Of a stretch of DNA of 56,670 nucleotides, positions 42,884 to 52,577 are shown piece after piece (the stretch's first letter is position 1; each line of letters opens with the position of its first letter). This DNA is from Caldithrix abyssi. GTDB lineage: Bacteria > Calditrichota > Calditrichia > Calditrichales > Calditrichaceae. Below the pieces are notes generated by a model. That model saw only the letters and a program-made list of their open reading frames with translations, ran no database searches and had not been told where the DNA came from. The translations under genes and the position numbers were made by a program. The stretch spans positions 1-56,670 of the forward strand of contig DRQG01000105.1 in assembly GCA_011369465.1 (NCBI GenBank). The letters run 5' to 3'.

Positions 42884-43771
42884 ATGAAAGATTACGGCCT
42901 GGTCAGTGTGGTTACAGCTACATATAACATGGGGCACTATCTTCCAATAGCTATTCGTTCTGTTTTGGATCAAACCTACCAGAACTTCGAAATTAACGTG
43001 ATTGATGATGGCTCAACCGATGACACTAAAGAAGTTATGAAGCAATTTACGGATGATCCGCGGGTTCACTACTATCATCAGGAAAATCAGGGACAAGCTA
43101 AAGCTAAAAACCACGGTATCCGGGTTTCAACCGGAAAATTTGTTGCTTTTTTGGATGCTGATGATCGCTGGTTGCCCGCTAAACTGGAAAAACAATTGCC
43201 GCTTTTTGAACAAAATCCCAGGGTAGGCGTCGTTTACACCGATGCCTCCTATATGGACGAGAATGGCAAAATTATTGAGATAGAAAGAAGAAAAAAATAT
43301 TTTCGCGGACAGGTTACGGAAAAGTTGTTCAAAGATAATTTTGTAAATTTTCCCTCAGCTATCGTAAAAAAAGAATGCTTTAATGAAGTAGGGGCATTCG
43401 ATGAAAACTTACCAATGAGTATCGACTGGGATTTATGGTTACGTATCTCTACCAAATATGAATTCGATTATGTGGATGAAAAGTTATTTGTTTACCGTCA
43501 ATGGCCCGGGCAAATGTCACATAAATTTGATGAACGTTTTGAATGTATTTTAACCATTATGAATCGATTTACCAAAGAACACGCCGACCTGCTTTCCAAC
43601 AAAACCATACGAAGAGCCTGGGCGCACACATTTACCGAACGTAGCTGGAAAGCCAGAGCTCTGGAAAAAAAACGCATTAAAGCAATGAAATTTTTGTTGA
43701 AAGCCGTTCGGCATGATCCGACATTTATGCCGGCATGGAAGGAAATAATTAAAGTAGGGTTATTCCTCTAA
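42884..43771 (+). CDS. Family 2 glycosyltransferase (copy B)
   Basis: A 295-residue GT-A enzyme with VIDDGSTDD and FLDADDRW. TTGGGAG at 42866-42872 upstream is a usable ribosome site. It is alike to the enzyme at 33097 throughout (shared stretches include NHGIR/NKGIR after GQAKAK, the YRQWPGQMSHK segment and EAWAHT/RAWAHT), so both come from one duplication. The 210 bases before it hold no gene; no promoter stands out. It transfers a sugar in the cytoplasm, with a donor and acceptor that cannot be named. Confidence 0.92.
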   Translation: MKDYGLVSVVTATYNMGHYLPIAIRSVLDQTYQNFEINVIDDGSTDDTKEVMKQFTDDPRVHYYHQENQGQAKAKNHGIRVSTGKFVAFLDADDRWLPAKLEKQLPLFEQNPRVGVVYTDASYMDENGKIIEIERRKKYFRGQVTEKLFKDNFVNFPSAIVKKECFNEVGAFDENLPMSIDWDLWLRISTKYEFDYVDEKLFVYRQWPGQMSHKFDERFECILTIMNRFTKEHADLLSNKTIRRAWAHTFTERSWKARALEKKRIKAMKFLLKAVRHDPTFMPAWKEIIKVGLFL

Positions 43772-43774
43772 ATT

Positions 43775-44902
43775 ATGGCCGTAAAAATAGCTTTTGTGAT
43801 TGATAAGATAGACTATAAAATTGGCGGTACGGAACGGCAGCTTTTGCTTTTATTGGATCATTTGGATAAAAAGGAATTCGAGCCCTGGTTATGTGTTTTC
43901 CGCTACTCATCCTGGATGGAAAAATACAAACAACAATACAATATTCACTATTTCAATTTCGGTTCTTTTTTTTCTCCTGTTAGCTACTGGAATCTGTATA
44001 AATTTGCCCGCTGGCTTAAAAAAAATCAGTTTCAGATTGTTCAAACCCAATTCAGAGATGGAAATATCGTTGGAATATTGGCTGCGAAAATGGCAGGGAT
44101 TAAAACGATTTTATCCTCTCGTCGGAACGAAGGGTACTGGTTAAATAAAACCGAATTGTTCATTTTAAAACTACTTAATAGATACGTTACCGGATACCTT
44201 GCCAATTCGGAGTCGATAAAACGATTTGTGCAGAGGGTGGAAAAGATTGATCCGAAAAAAGTTAAGGTTATATACAACGGCGTCGATTTTTCTTACTTTG
44301 ACAATTTGGATACCGAATACAAAGAATTACGAAACCAATTCGGCTTGCAGGACGATGACTTTGTGATAACAATGATTGCCAACTTACGTCCTGTAAAAAG
44401 GGTGGATGTACTCATTGATGCTGCCGCTGAAGTGGTCAAAACGAATAATAAAGCAAAATTTTTATTGGTAGGTGATGGAGAAGAGGAAAACAATCTGAAA
44501 ACGCTTACAAAAAAATACGGTTTGGAACGTCAGGTAATTTTCCTGGGAAAACGCAGCGATATTCCGCAAATTTTAGCTGTAAGCAATCTGGGCGTGCTCA
44601 CCTCTGCCTCGGAGGGTTTATCCAATGCTATCATTGAATATATGGGAGCCGGCCTGCCGGTCATTTGCACTAAGGTAGGCGGTAATGAAGAATTGGTTGA
44701 AGATGGTGTCAACGGTTTTCTTATTCGGCCCGGCGATTCCAAAACTCTTAGCGGCAAAATAGCAGCATTTATTAAGCAGCCTTCACTTGTTGAAAAAATG
44801 GGACAGGAATCGGCCCGGAAAGCTCGTCAACTTTTTGCCCTGGATGTGATGATAAAGCGAACCGAGAATTACTATAAATCGTTGCTCGAACAAGAACTAT
44901 GA
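43775..44902 (+). CDS. Family 4 glycosyltransferase (copy A)
   Basis: A 375-residue GT-B fold enzyme. KIGGTERQLLLLLDHL at the N-terminus binds the acceptor. The C-terminal domain has LLVGDGEEENNL and the nucleotide-binding segment SASEGLSNAIIEYMGAGLPVI, with the EGLSNAIIE form of the E-x7-E retaining motif. It adds a sugar to the lipid-linked unit. Its stop overlaps the next ATG (ATGA), so translation is coupled to the deacetylase that follows. Confidence 0.93.
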   Translation: MAVKIAFVIDKIDYKIGGTERQLLLLLDHLDKKEFEPWLCVFRYSSWMEKYKQQYNIHYFNFGSFFSPVSYWNLYKFARWLKKNQFQIVQTQFRDGNIVGILAAKMAGIKTILSSRRNEGYWLNKTELFILKLLNRYVTGYLANSESIKRFVQRVEKIDPKKVKVIYNGVDFSYFDNLDTEYKELRNQFGLQDDDFVITMIANLRPVKRVDVLIDAAAEVVKTNNKAKFLLVGDGEEENNLKTLTKKYGLERQVIFLGKRSDIPQILAVSNLGVLTSASEGLSNAIIEYMGAGLPVICTKVGGNEELVEDGVNGFLIRPGDSKTLSGKIAAFIKQPSLVEKMGQESARKARQLFALDVMIKRTENYYKSLLEQEL

Positions 44903-45891
44903 AAGCCTTCATAAAAAAGATATTTATACGGTCCGGTGTCATCCGAACGTTATCCTCATTTTCGGAAAGGGTGGTTATATTAAAATATCACTCCGTGCTT
45001 AAAGAACCGAAAGAAGTGGAACATACAATCGGCACCGGGATCGTTCACTCCCTTAATACTTTTGACGAACAGATGGCATTGATTTCCGGCAAATACACCC
45101 CGGTAACAATGAATGATTTAGTATCCTTCGCAAAGGGTGAAAAAAAAGTGCCTCGTCGCGCTGTGGTGGTAACCTTTGACGACGGGTTTGCGGATAATCT
45201 TGAATTCGCGGCTCCCGTTTTGGAACGATATGGTATAAAGGCGGCTTTTTATATCACCGTAAATAATGTGGAAAATCAGTCGCTTCCCTGGTTTGTACGT
45301 TTGCGGATAGCTGTATTCAATACCAACCGACTTGAATGGCAAATACCGGGTATCGGAATAACTTATCCTCTGCACAATGAGGAACAAAAATACCAGGTCT
45401 TTATCAAAGCATGTCGGCGCTGTGCCTCGCTACCTACCAGAAAACAGCAGGAATTCCTCGAAAATGTGGATGCTTCTTTACAAACAAACTATCCTAAAAT
45501 GGAAAATTTTATGCTTAATTGGGATCAAATTAAAAAACTGGCCGGGATGGGCCATATCATTGGCTCGCATTCCATGTCGCATCCCAATTTAGCCTACCTG
45601 GAGCAAGAAGATTTGATTTTTGAACTGGGAGAGTCTAAAAAAATTATCGAAAAGCAATTGAAGAAGAAAATCGATCATTTCTCGTATCCCAATCCTGCTC
45701 TGGAACCAAACTGGACCGAAAAAACAATGCAGGCGGCTCATGAAACCGGATACCTTACCGCTGTTACAAGTACGCCCGGTCCCTTTAATTTGAATGACAA
45801 CCTTCATGCCATACGGCGGATGTGGGTGCCATCGGACAAAGATGAATTTATTTGGTATCTGGAGCGCACCTTTTCCGGAAGCATCCTGTAA
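44899..45891 (+). CDS. Polysaccharide deacetylase (NodB domain), copy B
   Basis: A 330-residue protein. TFDDGFADN (TFDDG at 92-96) is motif 1, and GSHSMSHPNL supplies the zinc histidines of motif 2. The spacing and the FSYPNPAL segment match CE4 deacetylases. No signal peptide is seen, so it may act in the cytoplasm on lipid-linked units or be exported by another route. It removes N- or O-acetyl groups from sugars. The gene overlaps the glycosyltransferase upstream by four bases. Confidence 0.9.
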   Translation: MKAFIKKIFIRSGVIRTLSSFSERVVILKYHSVLKEPKEVEHTIGTGIVHSLNTFDEQMALISGKYTPVTMNDLVSFAKGEKKVPRRAVVVTFDDGFADNLEFAAPVLERYGIKAAFYITVNNVENQSLPWFVRLRIAVFNTNRLEWQIPGIGITYPLHNEEQKYQVFIKACRRCASLPTRKQQEFLENVDASLQTNYPKMENFMLNWDQIKKLAGMGHIIGSHSMSHPNLAYLEQEDLIFELGESKKIIEKQLKKKIDHFSYPNPALEPNWTEKTMQAAHETGYLTAVTSTPGPFNLNDNLHAIRRMWVPSDKDEFIWYLERTFSGSIL

Positions 45892-45893
45892 AC

Positions 45894-46817
45894 ATGTCTG
45901 GTACACTCAGGAAATATTTATTACTTGCAGCAATTCTAATCGGCAGCACTTTTCTCTTTGTCAGCGGTCCTGATTATTATTCATCCCGATCCGTCCGTGC
46001 CTTATGGGACCTGGGACATATTCTTCTGTTTGGCCTCATTACTTATTTTTTACTTAGTTTCTCGCAATGGTTACGAAGTAAACCGTATATCACCCAAATA
46101 TTTTTAATCCTTTTATTTACATTTTTCACGGGGGTTGCTACGGAACTGGCGCAATTAGATACAAATCGCACTCCAGAGTTAGGAGACTTGTTACGGGATC
46201 TTTTGGGCAGCTGGATTGTATTAGTTTTTTATCAGGGAAGAAACTTAAAGTATGCAAAGGTGATGCATCTGTTCACAGTGTTGCTTATAGGTATGGCGCT
46301 CTGGCCGCTTGGCCGCGCTGTGTCCGATGAATGGACGGCAAAAAAACAATTTCCATTACTATCGGATTTTGAAACTTATTTTGAAACAGATCGCTGGGAA
46401 GCAACAGCTTTCAAAGAACGTAGTATGCAGTATGCTGCGCACGGTTCTTATAGCCTAAAATGTCGCATTACGCCGCAGAAGTATTCCGGTTTTGCACTAA
46501 AGTATTTTCCAGGATATTGGCAAAATTACAGGTATCTGAATTTCCGGATATTCAGTGAATCAGCTTCTTCGATACGTCTGCATTGCCGTATTCACGATGA
46601 ACATCATCTAAAAAACAATCAACCGTATAATGATCGGTTTAACACTGTTTTATCGGTAGAACCGGGCTGGAATAATTATCGTCTGTCTCTGGAAGAGGTC
46701 AAAAGGACACCGGAGGGCCGGGAAATGGATATGAGTCGGATCAAGAGTCTGGCTTTTTTTGTAACGGATTTGACAAAGCCGGCATACGTGTATATCGATT
46801 ATGTCTATTTGAATTAA
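45894..46817 (+). CDS. VanZ-like membrane protein fused to a carbohydrate-binding-like domain
   Basis: ATG at 45894, two bases after the previous stop; the longer frame begins inside the deacetylase gene. The product is 307 residues. Residues 25-112 have four membrane helices and the VanZ landmarks LWDLGHILLFGLITYF and TELAQLDTNRTPELGDLLRD. Residues 155-307 form a beta-rich module (LSDFETYFETDRWEA, GSYSLKCRI, WNNYRLSLEEV, IKSLAFFVTD) like CBM11/CIA30 sugar-binding folds, presumably periplasmic. VanZ proteins are found in phage-shock and glycopeptide-resistance clusters with unclear roles. The fusion could hold the polymer near the membrane. Confidence 0.75.
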   Translation: MSGTLRKYLLLAAILIGSTFLFVSGPDYYSSRSVRALWDLGHILLFGLITYFLLSFSQWLRSKPYITQIFLILLFTFFTGVATELAQLDTNRTPELGDLLRDLLGSWIVLVFYQGRNLKYAKVMHLFTVLLIGMALWPLGRAVSDEWTAKKQFPLLSDFETYFETDRWEATAFKERSMQYAAHGSYSLKCRITPQKYSGFALKYFPGYWQNYRYLNFRIFSESASSIRLHCRIHDEHHLKNNQPYNDRFNTVLSVEPGWNNYRLSLEEVKRTPEGREMDMSRIKSLAFFVTDLTKPAYVYIDYVYLN

Positions 46818-46832
46818 AATGGCGGAATAAAA

Positions 46833-47879
46833 ATGGCATTTAATGTATCGGATGTTAACGTCGCAGAAAAATCCAAAGAGATCAAAGCCTTCTGGAAAGA
46901 TCATTTTACTGGCTGGCAGGAAGGCAAACTGGATTGGTTTTATCTTAAAAATCCGCAGGGAAAAGCAAAATGTTGGGTCATAACCAATGAGGAAAACGGA
47001 CAGATCATCGGTACGGTAGTTGTCTTCCCCCGGTACTTCTATTATTCCGGTAAAGAAATTTTAACCGGTATTACCGGTGATTTTGGAGTCAGCAAAAACT
47101 ATCGGATTCTGGGGCCGGCGCTAAAGCTGCAAAAAAACACACTTGAACTATGCCCAAAGGAAGGGTACCAATTTTTGTATGGTTTCCCCAATACAAAATC
47201 GGAACCCGTTCAGCGCCGCGCGGGTTATACGGTTATCGGAGCCAGCCGCCGGCTGGTGAAGGTGTTAGACAGCAAAGAATACATTCAGCGTAAAACCGGC
47301 TCGGCATTGTTGGCGGCCTTGATTTCGCCAATAGTAAATCTGGGTCTGAAAATTACCGGCAGGGAAAACCGGAGCGGCGTACCGGGCAGTTATATTGTTC
47401 AAACCGATCTGAAATTCGATGCTGCGTTTGATACACTTTGGAAGAAAGGGCGGGAACAATTTAAGCTTATCGGTAAACGGGACAGCGTTTTTTTAAACTG
47501 GCGTTTTGGCGATTGTCCGTTCCGCGAATATAAATTGTTTGCTATCAGGGAAAAAGAAACGGATCAGCCGGACGGTTATATTGTGTACTACACGGAAGGT
47601 CAGACTGCATTTATTGCCGATATGTTTGCACGGGATATGGCAGCATCAATGGATATCCTTTTGGCCGGTTTTCTGAAATATCTGAGAAAAAGCCGGCTAC
47701 AGAGTGTTTCGGTTTTGTATTTTGGACGGACGGATATTTTGACGAAACTGAAACAATTCGGTTTTTCCGAACGGGAAGACCGGCGTAATTTAGTGGCTTA
47801 TGCGGGTGAAACCAATCCCCATAAGGATGATTTTCTTAAAGAAGAAAACTGGTATTTTTTTGAAGCGGACAACGATTAG
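46833..47879 (+). CDS. GNAT-family acyltransferase
   Basis: A 348-residue protein with an N-terminal GNAT-like fold: KDHFTGWQEGKLDWFY, the strand QIIGTVVVFPRYF and GDFGVSKNYRILGPALKLQKNTL resemble the acetyl-CoA-binding region. The C-terminal part has another such half (YIVYYTEGQTAFIADMF), so two GNAT units may be present. It may acetylate or attach an amino acid to a sugar in the locus. GGCGGAAT at 46821-46828 is only a poor ribosome site. Confidence 0.65.
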   Translation: MAFNVSDVNVAEKSKEIKAFWKDHFTGWQEGKLDWFYLKNPQGKAKCWVITNEENGQIIGTVVVFPRYFYYSGKEILTGITGDFGVSKNYRILGPALKLQKNTLELCPKEGYQFLYGFPNTKSEPVQRRAGYTVIGASRRLVKVLDSKEYIQRKTGSALLAALISPIVNLGLKITGRENRSGVPGSYIVQTDLKFDAAFDTLWKKGREQFKLIGKRDSVFLNWRFGDCPFREYKLFAIREKETDQPDGYIVYYTEGQTAFIADMFARDMAASMDILLAGFLKYLRKSRLQSVSVLYFGRTDILTKLKQFGFSEREDRRNLVAYAGETNPHKDDFLKEENWYFFEADND

Positions 47880-47881
47880 CT

Positions 47882-49195
47882 ATGAAGGCATTGAACAATA
47901 TGAATCGTCGAAAATTTCTCATCATCACCGGGCTGCTCACTGCGGCAGCCTCGGCAATAGTTTATTTCCGGAATAAGATAAAACACATAATTTCCCGTTT
48001 TGATCAATATCCGGGAACCGATTATCCGTATGAAGAGGTCCCTGCGGAAATCTATCTGTCCAAAAACGGAACGCCGCAGCAAAATGTAGCAAAAGTAATC
48101 GAAATGATGGGCGGTATCCAAAAAATCATCGGTAAAAAAGACATTGTTATTCTCAAACCCAATATGCAGTGGTGGAATCAGGGGCGCACCAATCTGGCGG
48201 CAATGAAAGGATTTATCGATCTGGTTCTGGGCATCCCCGGTTTTGAAGGTGAAGTGATCATAGCCGAAAATAACCATTTTATGGATACCAATCTGCCACC
48301 CGGGGAACAGGACAATGTGCGCGGATGGATTCATCTGAGCGAAATTAACGGTGAGATAGACGGTGAAAACCATAACGTGCTTACTTTACTCGAACTGTAT
48401 CGGAAGCAGGGATATAAAAATGTGACCAAGTATCATTGGCGTGACGGCGGCCCAAAACTGGATATCTGGGGCAACGGGCAGGATGGCGGGCTGGTTAAGT
48501 CGGTCGCGGAAGGCGACGGCTATATTTGGGGGCCTGAAGAATATCATTTTACCGGTTTTCTGGGGCTAAAAACCTGGAAAGTGATGATGAGTTACCCCGT
48601 TTTTACTTCCGCATACAGCGGCATAAGTATTGATCTGCGGCGCGGGGCCTTTCGTCGGGACGGTAAGGGGGGCGCAACCTTTTTACCCGATCGTCCGGTA
48701 AAACTGATTAATTTTGCCGTACTGAACGATCATGGAAAAGATACCGGCATAACCAGCGCGATCAAAAACTATATGGGTATAACCGATTTATCCTGCGGCT
48801 GGTGGGGTATCGAACCCGAGGGTTATCATAGCGTTCATGGCGTCGGCGAGTTATACTATCTGCACGCCCGGGCCGGAGCCATCGCTTATTTTATGAAACA
48901 TATCCGCCGCGCCGATTTGAATATTGTAACGGCCGAATGGGTCGGATGGGGAAACCGTACCGATATAAAAAGAGCTGCCCGTGCGCGTACCATTCTGGCT
49001 TCCACCGATCCCATTGCTCTGGATTATTACAGTTCCAAACATATCGTCTTTCCTTTAAGTAAAATGGAACGGCACGATCCGGATTTAAGGGGAAGCGCGA
49101 TTAATAAATTTTTACATCTGGCCTTAAAGGTGTACGGAAAAGGCACACTGGATGAAACAAAAATGACCATACACACTCATGATTTTTCTGCCTGA
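47882..49195 (+). CDS. DUF362 protein with Tat-like signal
   Basis: A 437-residue protein. MNRRKFLIITGLLTAAAS has a twin-arginine pair followed by a hydrophobic stretch, so Tat export or an N-terminal membrane anchor is likely; ATG 47900 is an alternative start. The DUF362 domain shows VVILKPNMQWWNQGR-like (IVILKPNMQ) near residue 93 and IKNYMGITDLSCG near 296, followed by ASTDPIALDYYS. DUF362 members include possible iron-sulfur or metal enzymes; no ferredoxin cysteines are seen here. Its place in a polysaccharide locus is unusual. Confidence 0.82.
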   Translation: MKALNNMNRRKFLIITGLLTAAASAIVYFRNKIKHIISRFDQYPGTDYPYEEVPAEIYLSKNGTPQQNVAKVIEMMGGIQKIIGKKDIVILKPNMQWWNQGRTNLAAMKGFIDLVLGIPGFEGEVIIAENNHFMDTNLPPGEQDNVRGWIHLSEINGEIDGENHNVLTLLELYRKQGYKNVTKYHWRDGGPKLDIWGNGQDGGLVKSVAEGDGYIWGPEEYHFTGFLGLKTWKVMMSYPVFTSAYSGISIDLRRGAFRRDGKGGATFLPDRPVKLINFAVLNDHGKDTGITSAIKNYMGITDLSCGWWGIEPEGYHSVHGVGELYYLHARAGAIAYFMKHIRRADLNIVTAEWVGWGNRTDIKRAARARTILASTDPIALDYYSSKHIVFPLSKMERHDPDLRGSAINKFLHLALKVYGKGTLDETKMTIHTHDFSA

Positions 49196-49204
49196 TTTGA
49201 TACG

Positions 49205-50404
49205 ATGCATATAATTATTACGATTCTTGCTCTGATATTCTTAGTCCCGGCTGCCGCCGCGGTTATTTATCTGATATTTTTAGCTGCCGTTGCTCTTCTA
49301 TCCATAAAAAGGAGAACGGAAACGGTATCCCATCCGCAAACACGGTTTTCTATTATCATCCCCGCCCATAACGAAGAAAAAACCATCCAAAAAACAATTC
49401 ACTCCTGCCAGGCGTTGGACTATTCCGCAGATTTATTTGATATCTATGTTGTTGCGGATAATTGCGCGGACCAAACCGCACAAATTGCCGAACAACTCGG
49501 CGCCCGGGTTCTGGAAAGAAATGATCCGAAAAAACGCGGTAAAGGGTTCGCTCTTTCTTATGCCTTCGGTAAGCTGCTTCCTCAAAACTATGATATGTTT
49601 ATTATTTTGGATGCCGACTGCATCATCGACAAACACGCTCTGAATGTATTCGACAGATACGTTCGGGAAGGGCATCGTGTGCTGCAGGCCAATGATGTAA
49701 CTTCCAACCCGGACGATACACCAATGAGTTATGCTTTGGCCGTTGGTAACGTGATCGAGAATGATTTGTTTTACGCTCCAAAATCGATGTTGGGATTAGC
49801 CGTTCTTTTAAGAGGCACCGGGATGGCCTTTCATAAAAAAGTGTTGGAAGAGATACCATGGGATGCCTTTTCTGTGGCGGAAGATGCCGATTACTCGCTG
49901 CGATTGCTGCGACAAAATATTAATGTAACATTTGTTCAGGAAGTCAAGGTAGCTTCCGAGTTTCCCGTTACGAAGGAACAATTGGAAGCGCAGCGATCGC
50001 GCTGGGCCCAGGGGAATTTTCAGCTGGGTAAAGCCCAGGCCCTTAAACTGATTAAAGAAGGGCTTTTCGGAACGCGCCCTTTGCTGGTGGACGCCGGTTG
50101 GACTTTGCTCATCCTGAGTAAACCGTTTATTCTGGGCATCTCTTTATTGGCGCTTTTGGCCTCCGGGACAGCCTGGATTATTAAACCGACGCTTCTAAAT
50201 ACACAGCTGGCTTCGTGGTCTCTCTTCGTATTTTTAGGTTTGGCAGTTTATTTTGTTATCGGTATCCTGCTTTTGGGATTGAATCGCAAACGGTTAAAAT
50301 ACATTGTAAGCGTACCGCAGATGATTGTTAAACTGGGGCTTATATCCGTAAAGAACCTGTTTAGTAAAAATCAAAAAGATTGGGAAAAAACGCCGCGCAC
50401 ATGA
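49205..50404 (+). CDS. Membrane-bound family 2 glycosyltransferase
   Basis: A 399-residue protein with an N-terminal hydrophobic helix (about 3-32), a GT-A domain, and two or three C-terminal helices from about 290. IIIPAHNEEKTIQKTI, IILDADCIIDK (the DxD) and the QRSRWAQGNF (QxxRW) motif are those of processive, cellulose-synthase-like enzymes. It may polymerise or extend the chain at the membrane. The stop overlaps the next ATG (ATGA). Confidence 0.9.
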   Translation: MHIIITILALIFLVPAAAAVIYLIFLAAVALLSIKRRTETVSHPQTRFSIIIPAHNEEKTIQKTIHSCQALDYSADLFDIYVVADNCADQTAQIAEQLGARVLERNDPKKRGKGFALSYAFGKLLPQNYDMFIILDADCIIDKHALNVFDRYVREGHRVLQANDVTSNPDDTPMSYALAVGNVIENDLFYAPKSMLGLAVLLRGTGMAFHKKVLEEIPWDAFSVAEDADYSLRLLRQNINVTFVQEVKVASEFPVTKEQLEAQRSRWAQGNFQLGKAQALKLIKEGLFGTRPLLVDAGWTLLILSKPFILGISLLALLASGTAWIIKPTLLNTQLASWSLFVFLGLAVYFVIGILLLGLNRKRLKYIVSVPQMIVKLGLISVKNLFSKNQKDWEKTPRT

Positions 50405-51537
50405 AACGCCGTGTTATGCATCTGATTGCCACCAATTTTTACGGTGGTCCGGAAAAACAGATAGTGGAACATCTTGTACGCCTGAACAAAAGCGAAACAT
50501 ACAAAGGGGTGCTCTGTTCCTTTTTGGAAGGAGGTCAGCCAAATCAGATATTAAACGTTGCCCGGCAAAGAGGGATTGAAACCTTTGCCGTTCCGATGAA
50601 TGGCCCTCTGGATGTACGCGCATTGATACAGGTGTACCGCCTGCTTAAAAAACAAGGTATCGACCTTTTGGTGAGCCATCATTATAAAGCGGTGATTTTT
50701 GGCGTGATTGCCGGACGTTTGCTCGGCATACCCGTGCTCAATTACTCGCGAGGCTTTACCGCGGAAAATAAACGTGTGGCTTTTTACGAAAAGTTGGAAC
50801 GCCTGTTTGTGCGTGGAACCAAAGGAATTATTAGTGTATCGGAAGGCCAGCGGGAAAAATTGCAGCGCTTCGGCATCCGCAAAAAGAATATGTGGGTAGT
50901 GCACAACGGTGTGGAAGTGAACAATGAGATCGAAAAACCGCTCCGCAGCAAAATCGAGGTCTTCGGGCAATTCGATATCCCCGAAAATGCGCTGCTGGCT
51001 ATAAGCGTGGGTAGATTAAGCCCGGAGAAAGGGCACCGTTTTTTAATTGAGGCGATGAAACTACTCGAAGAAGAACTGGATAATATCTATTTTCTATTTT
51101 GTGGCGAGGGGGTATGTACACCAAATCTGCAACATCAGGCCTCAGAATATAGTGTCCATTTCCATTGCCGTTTCGCCGGATTTCAGACCGATATGTCGTC
51201 CATTTATAATGCCTGTGATTTCCTTGTACTTCCTTCATTAACGGAAGGTTTGCCCAATGTAGTATTGGAGGCCTTCGCCCATAAAAAACCGGTTGTGGCA
51301 ACTTCGGTGGGCGGCGTGCCGGAGGTTGTTGACGACGGTCTGAACGGCTTCCTGGTGCCTTCGGAGGATGCTGCTGCTTTGGCGGAAGCTATACGTCGCT
51401 TAATCCGGAATGATGAAATCCGCAGAAAAATGGGCGAAGCCGGTTACCAAAAAATAATCCGGCATTTTACCTTCGAAAGCCAAACCCCAAAATTAATAAG
51501 GATTTATGATTCAATTCTAAACAACGAAATACAATAA
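50401..51537 (+). CDS. Family 4 glycosyltransferase (copy B)
   Basis: ATG at 50401, overlapping the previous stop by four bases. The product is 378 residues with GT-B fold: FYGGPEKQIVEHLVRL at the N-terminus, SVGRLSPEKGHRFLIEAM at the domain border, and LPSLTEGLPNVVLEAFAHKKPVVA with the E-x7-E motif near the C-terminus. It resembles the enzyme at 43775 only at family level. It adds a sugar in the cytoplasm. Confidence 0.93.
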   Translation: MKRRVMHLIATNFYGGPEKQIVEHLVRLNKSETYKGVLCSFLEGGQPNQILNVARQRGIETFAVPMNGPLDVRALIQVYRLLKKQGIDLLVSHHYKAVIFGVIAGRLLGIPVLNYSRGFTAENKRVAFYEKLERLFVRGTKGIISVSEGQREKLQRFGIRKKNMWVVHNGVEVNNEIEKPLRSKIEVFGQFDIPENALLAISVGRLSPEKGHRFLIEAMKLLEEELDNIYFLFCGEGVCTPNLQHQASEYSVHFHCRFAGFQTDMSSIYNACDFLVLPSLTEGLPNVVLEAFAHKKPVVATSVGGVPEVVDDGLNGFLVPSEDAAALAEAIRRLIRNDEIRRKMGEAGYQKIIRHFTFESQTPKLIRIYDSILNNEIQ

Positions 51538-51558
51538 ACCATTTATCTTTTATATATA

Positions 51559-52575
51559 ATGAGTAAATATCCCTTTTTAACCATTGCCATGCCCGTACGC
51601 AACGAAGAACGCTTTATTGCGGATACATTAAACCAATTATTAAATCAGGATTATCCCGCCGATCGTTATGAAATTATCGTGGCTGACGGAGAATCGTCGG
51701 ATCGTACGCCGGAAATTATTGAGGAATTCAGCAAAAAAAATCCGCAGGTTAAACTAATGACTAATCCGGGGCGGCTGCCCAGCTCCGGGCGGAATGTGGG
51801 TTTCCGGAACGGTAAGGGGGATTATTTTCTGGTTATCGACGGACATTGTATTATTCCGGACAATAATCTGTTTAAAAATGTGGTCACTCTTTTTCGTAAG
51901 GCGGAGGTGGATTGTCTTGGCCGTCCCCAACCGTTTATCACACCGGACGAGCCCTCCTGGCAACGGGCTATCGCTCTGGCCCGCGCTTCCAAACTGGGGC
52001 ATAGCGGGGATTCATTTATACATTCTCAGGAAGAAGGTTATGTAAGCCCGGTTAGTATGGGTTGCGCCTACAGCAAAAAAGTATTTGAAAAAATAGGATA
52101 TGTGGATGAAGATTTTGACGCTGCAGAAGACGTTGAGTTTAATTACAGGGTGGAACAGGCCGGTTTCAAAACCTTTTTCAGCCCGAAAATAGCCGTCATT
52201 TATTTTCCGAGAGAAAATTTAAAAGGCCTGTGGAAGCAACTGAACCGCTATGGACTTGGACGGGCTAAATTTACTTTTAAACATCCGGAAACTTTTAATA
52301 TAGAAATTTTACTGCCCATCGTTTTTGTTTTGGGTATGGTGGCGGGACCTTTCAGTTGGTTTATCCATCCCTATCTTTTTTACGCCTATGCTGTGGTTGT
52401 TCTTTTTTATCTGTCGCTGGTCGGGGTTTTTTCCGTTCGTATCCATACCATTGAACCGTTATCATTTATAGGTAAACTCTTTCTTGTATTTTTGACCATT
52501 CATTTTGGAATAGGCGTAGGGTTGTTGCGCGGTTTTGCCAAAGAATTGCGGAAAAAACTATCTGGGAAAAAATAA
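51559..52575 (+). CDS. Family 2 glycosyltransferase with C-terminal membrane helices
   Basis: A 338-residue protein. TIAMPVRNEERFI and VADGESSDRTPEII are the N-terminal motifs of ExoA-type enzymes, FLVIDGHCIIPD holds the DxD-like site, and VDEDFDAAEDVEFNYRVEQAGF the later ED motif. Helices at about 250-315 anchor it in the inner membrane. ExoA adds a glucose in succinoglycan synthesis; the sugar used here is unknown. The next deacetylase starts 2 bases after the stop. Confidence 0.9.
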   Translation: MSKYPFLTIAMPVRNEERFIADTLNQLLNQDYPADRYEIIVADGESSDRTPEIIEEFSKKNPQVKLMTNPGRLPSSGRNVGFRNGKGDYFLVIDGHCIIPDNNLFKNVVTLFRKAEVDCLGRPQPFITPDEPSWQRAIALARASKLGHSGDSFIHSQEEGYVSPVSMGCAYSKKVFEKIGYVDEDFDAAEDVEFNYRVEQAGFKTFFSPKIAVIYFPRENLKGLWKQLNRYGLGRAKFTFKHPETFNIEILLPIVFVLGMVAGPFSWFIHPYLFYAYAVVVLFYLSLVGVFSVRIHTIEPLSFIGKLFLVFLTIHFGIGVGLLRGFAKELRKKLSGKK

Positions 52576-52577
52576 GC

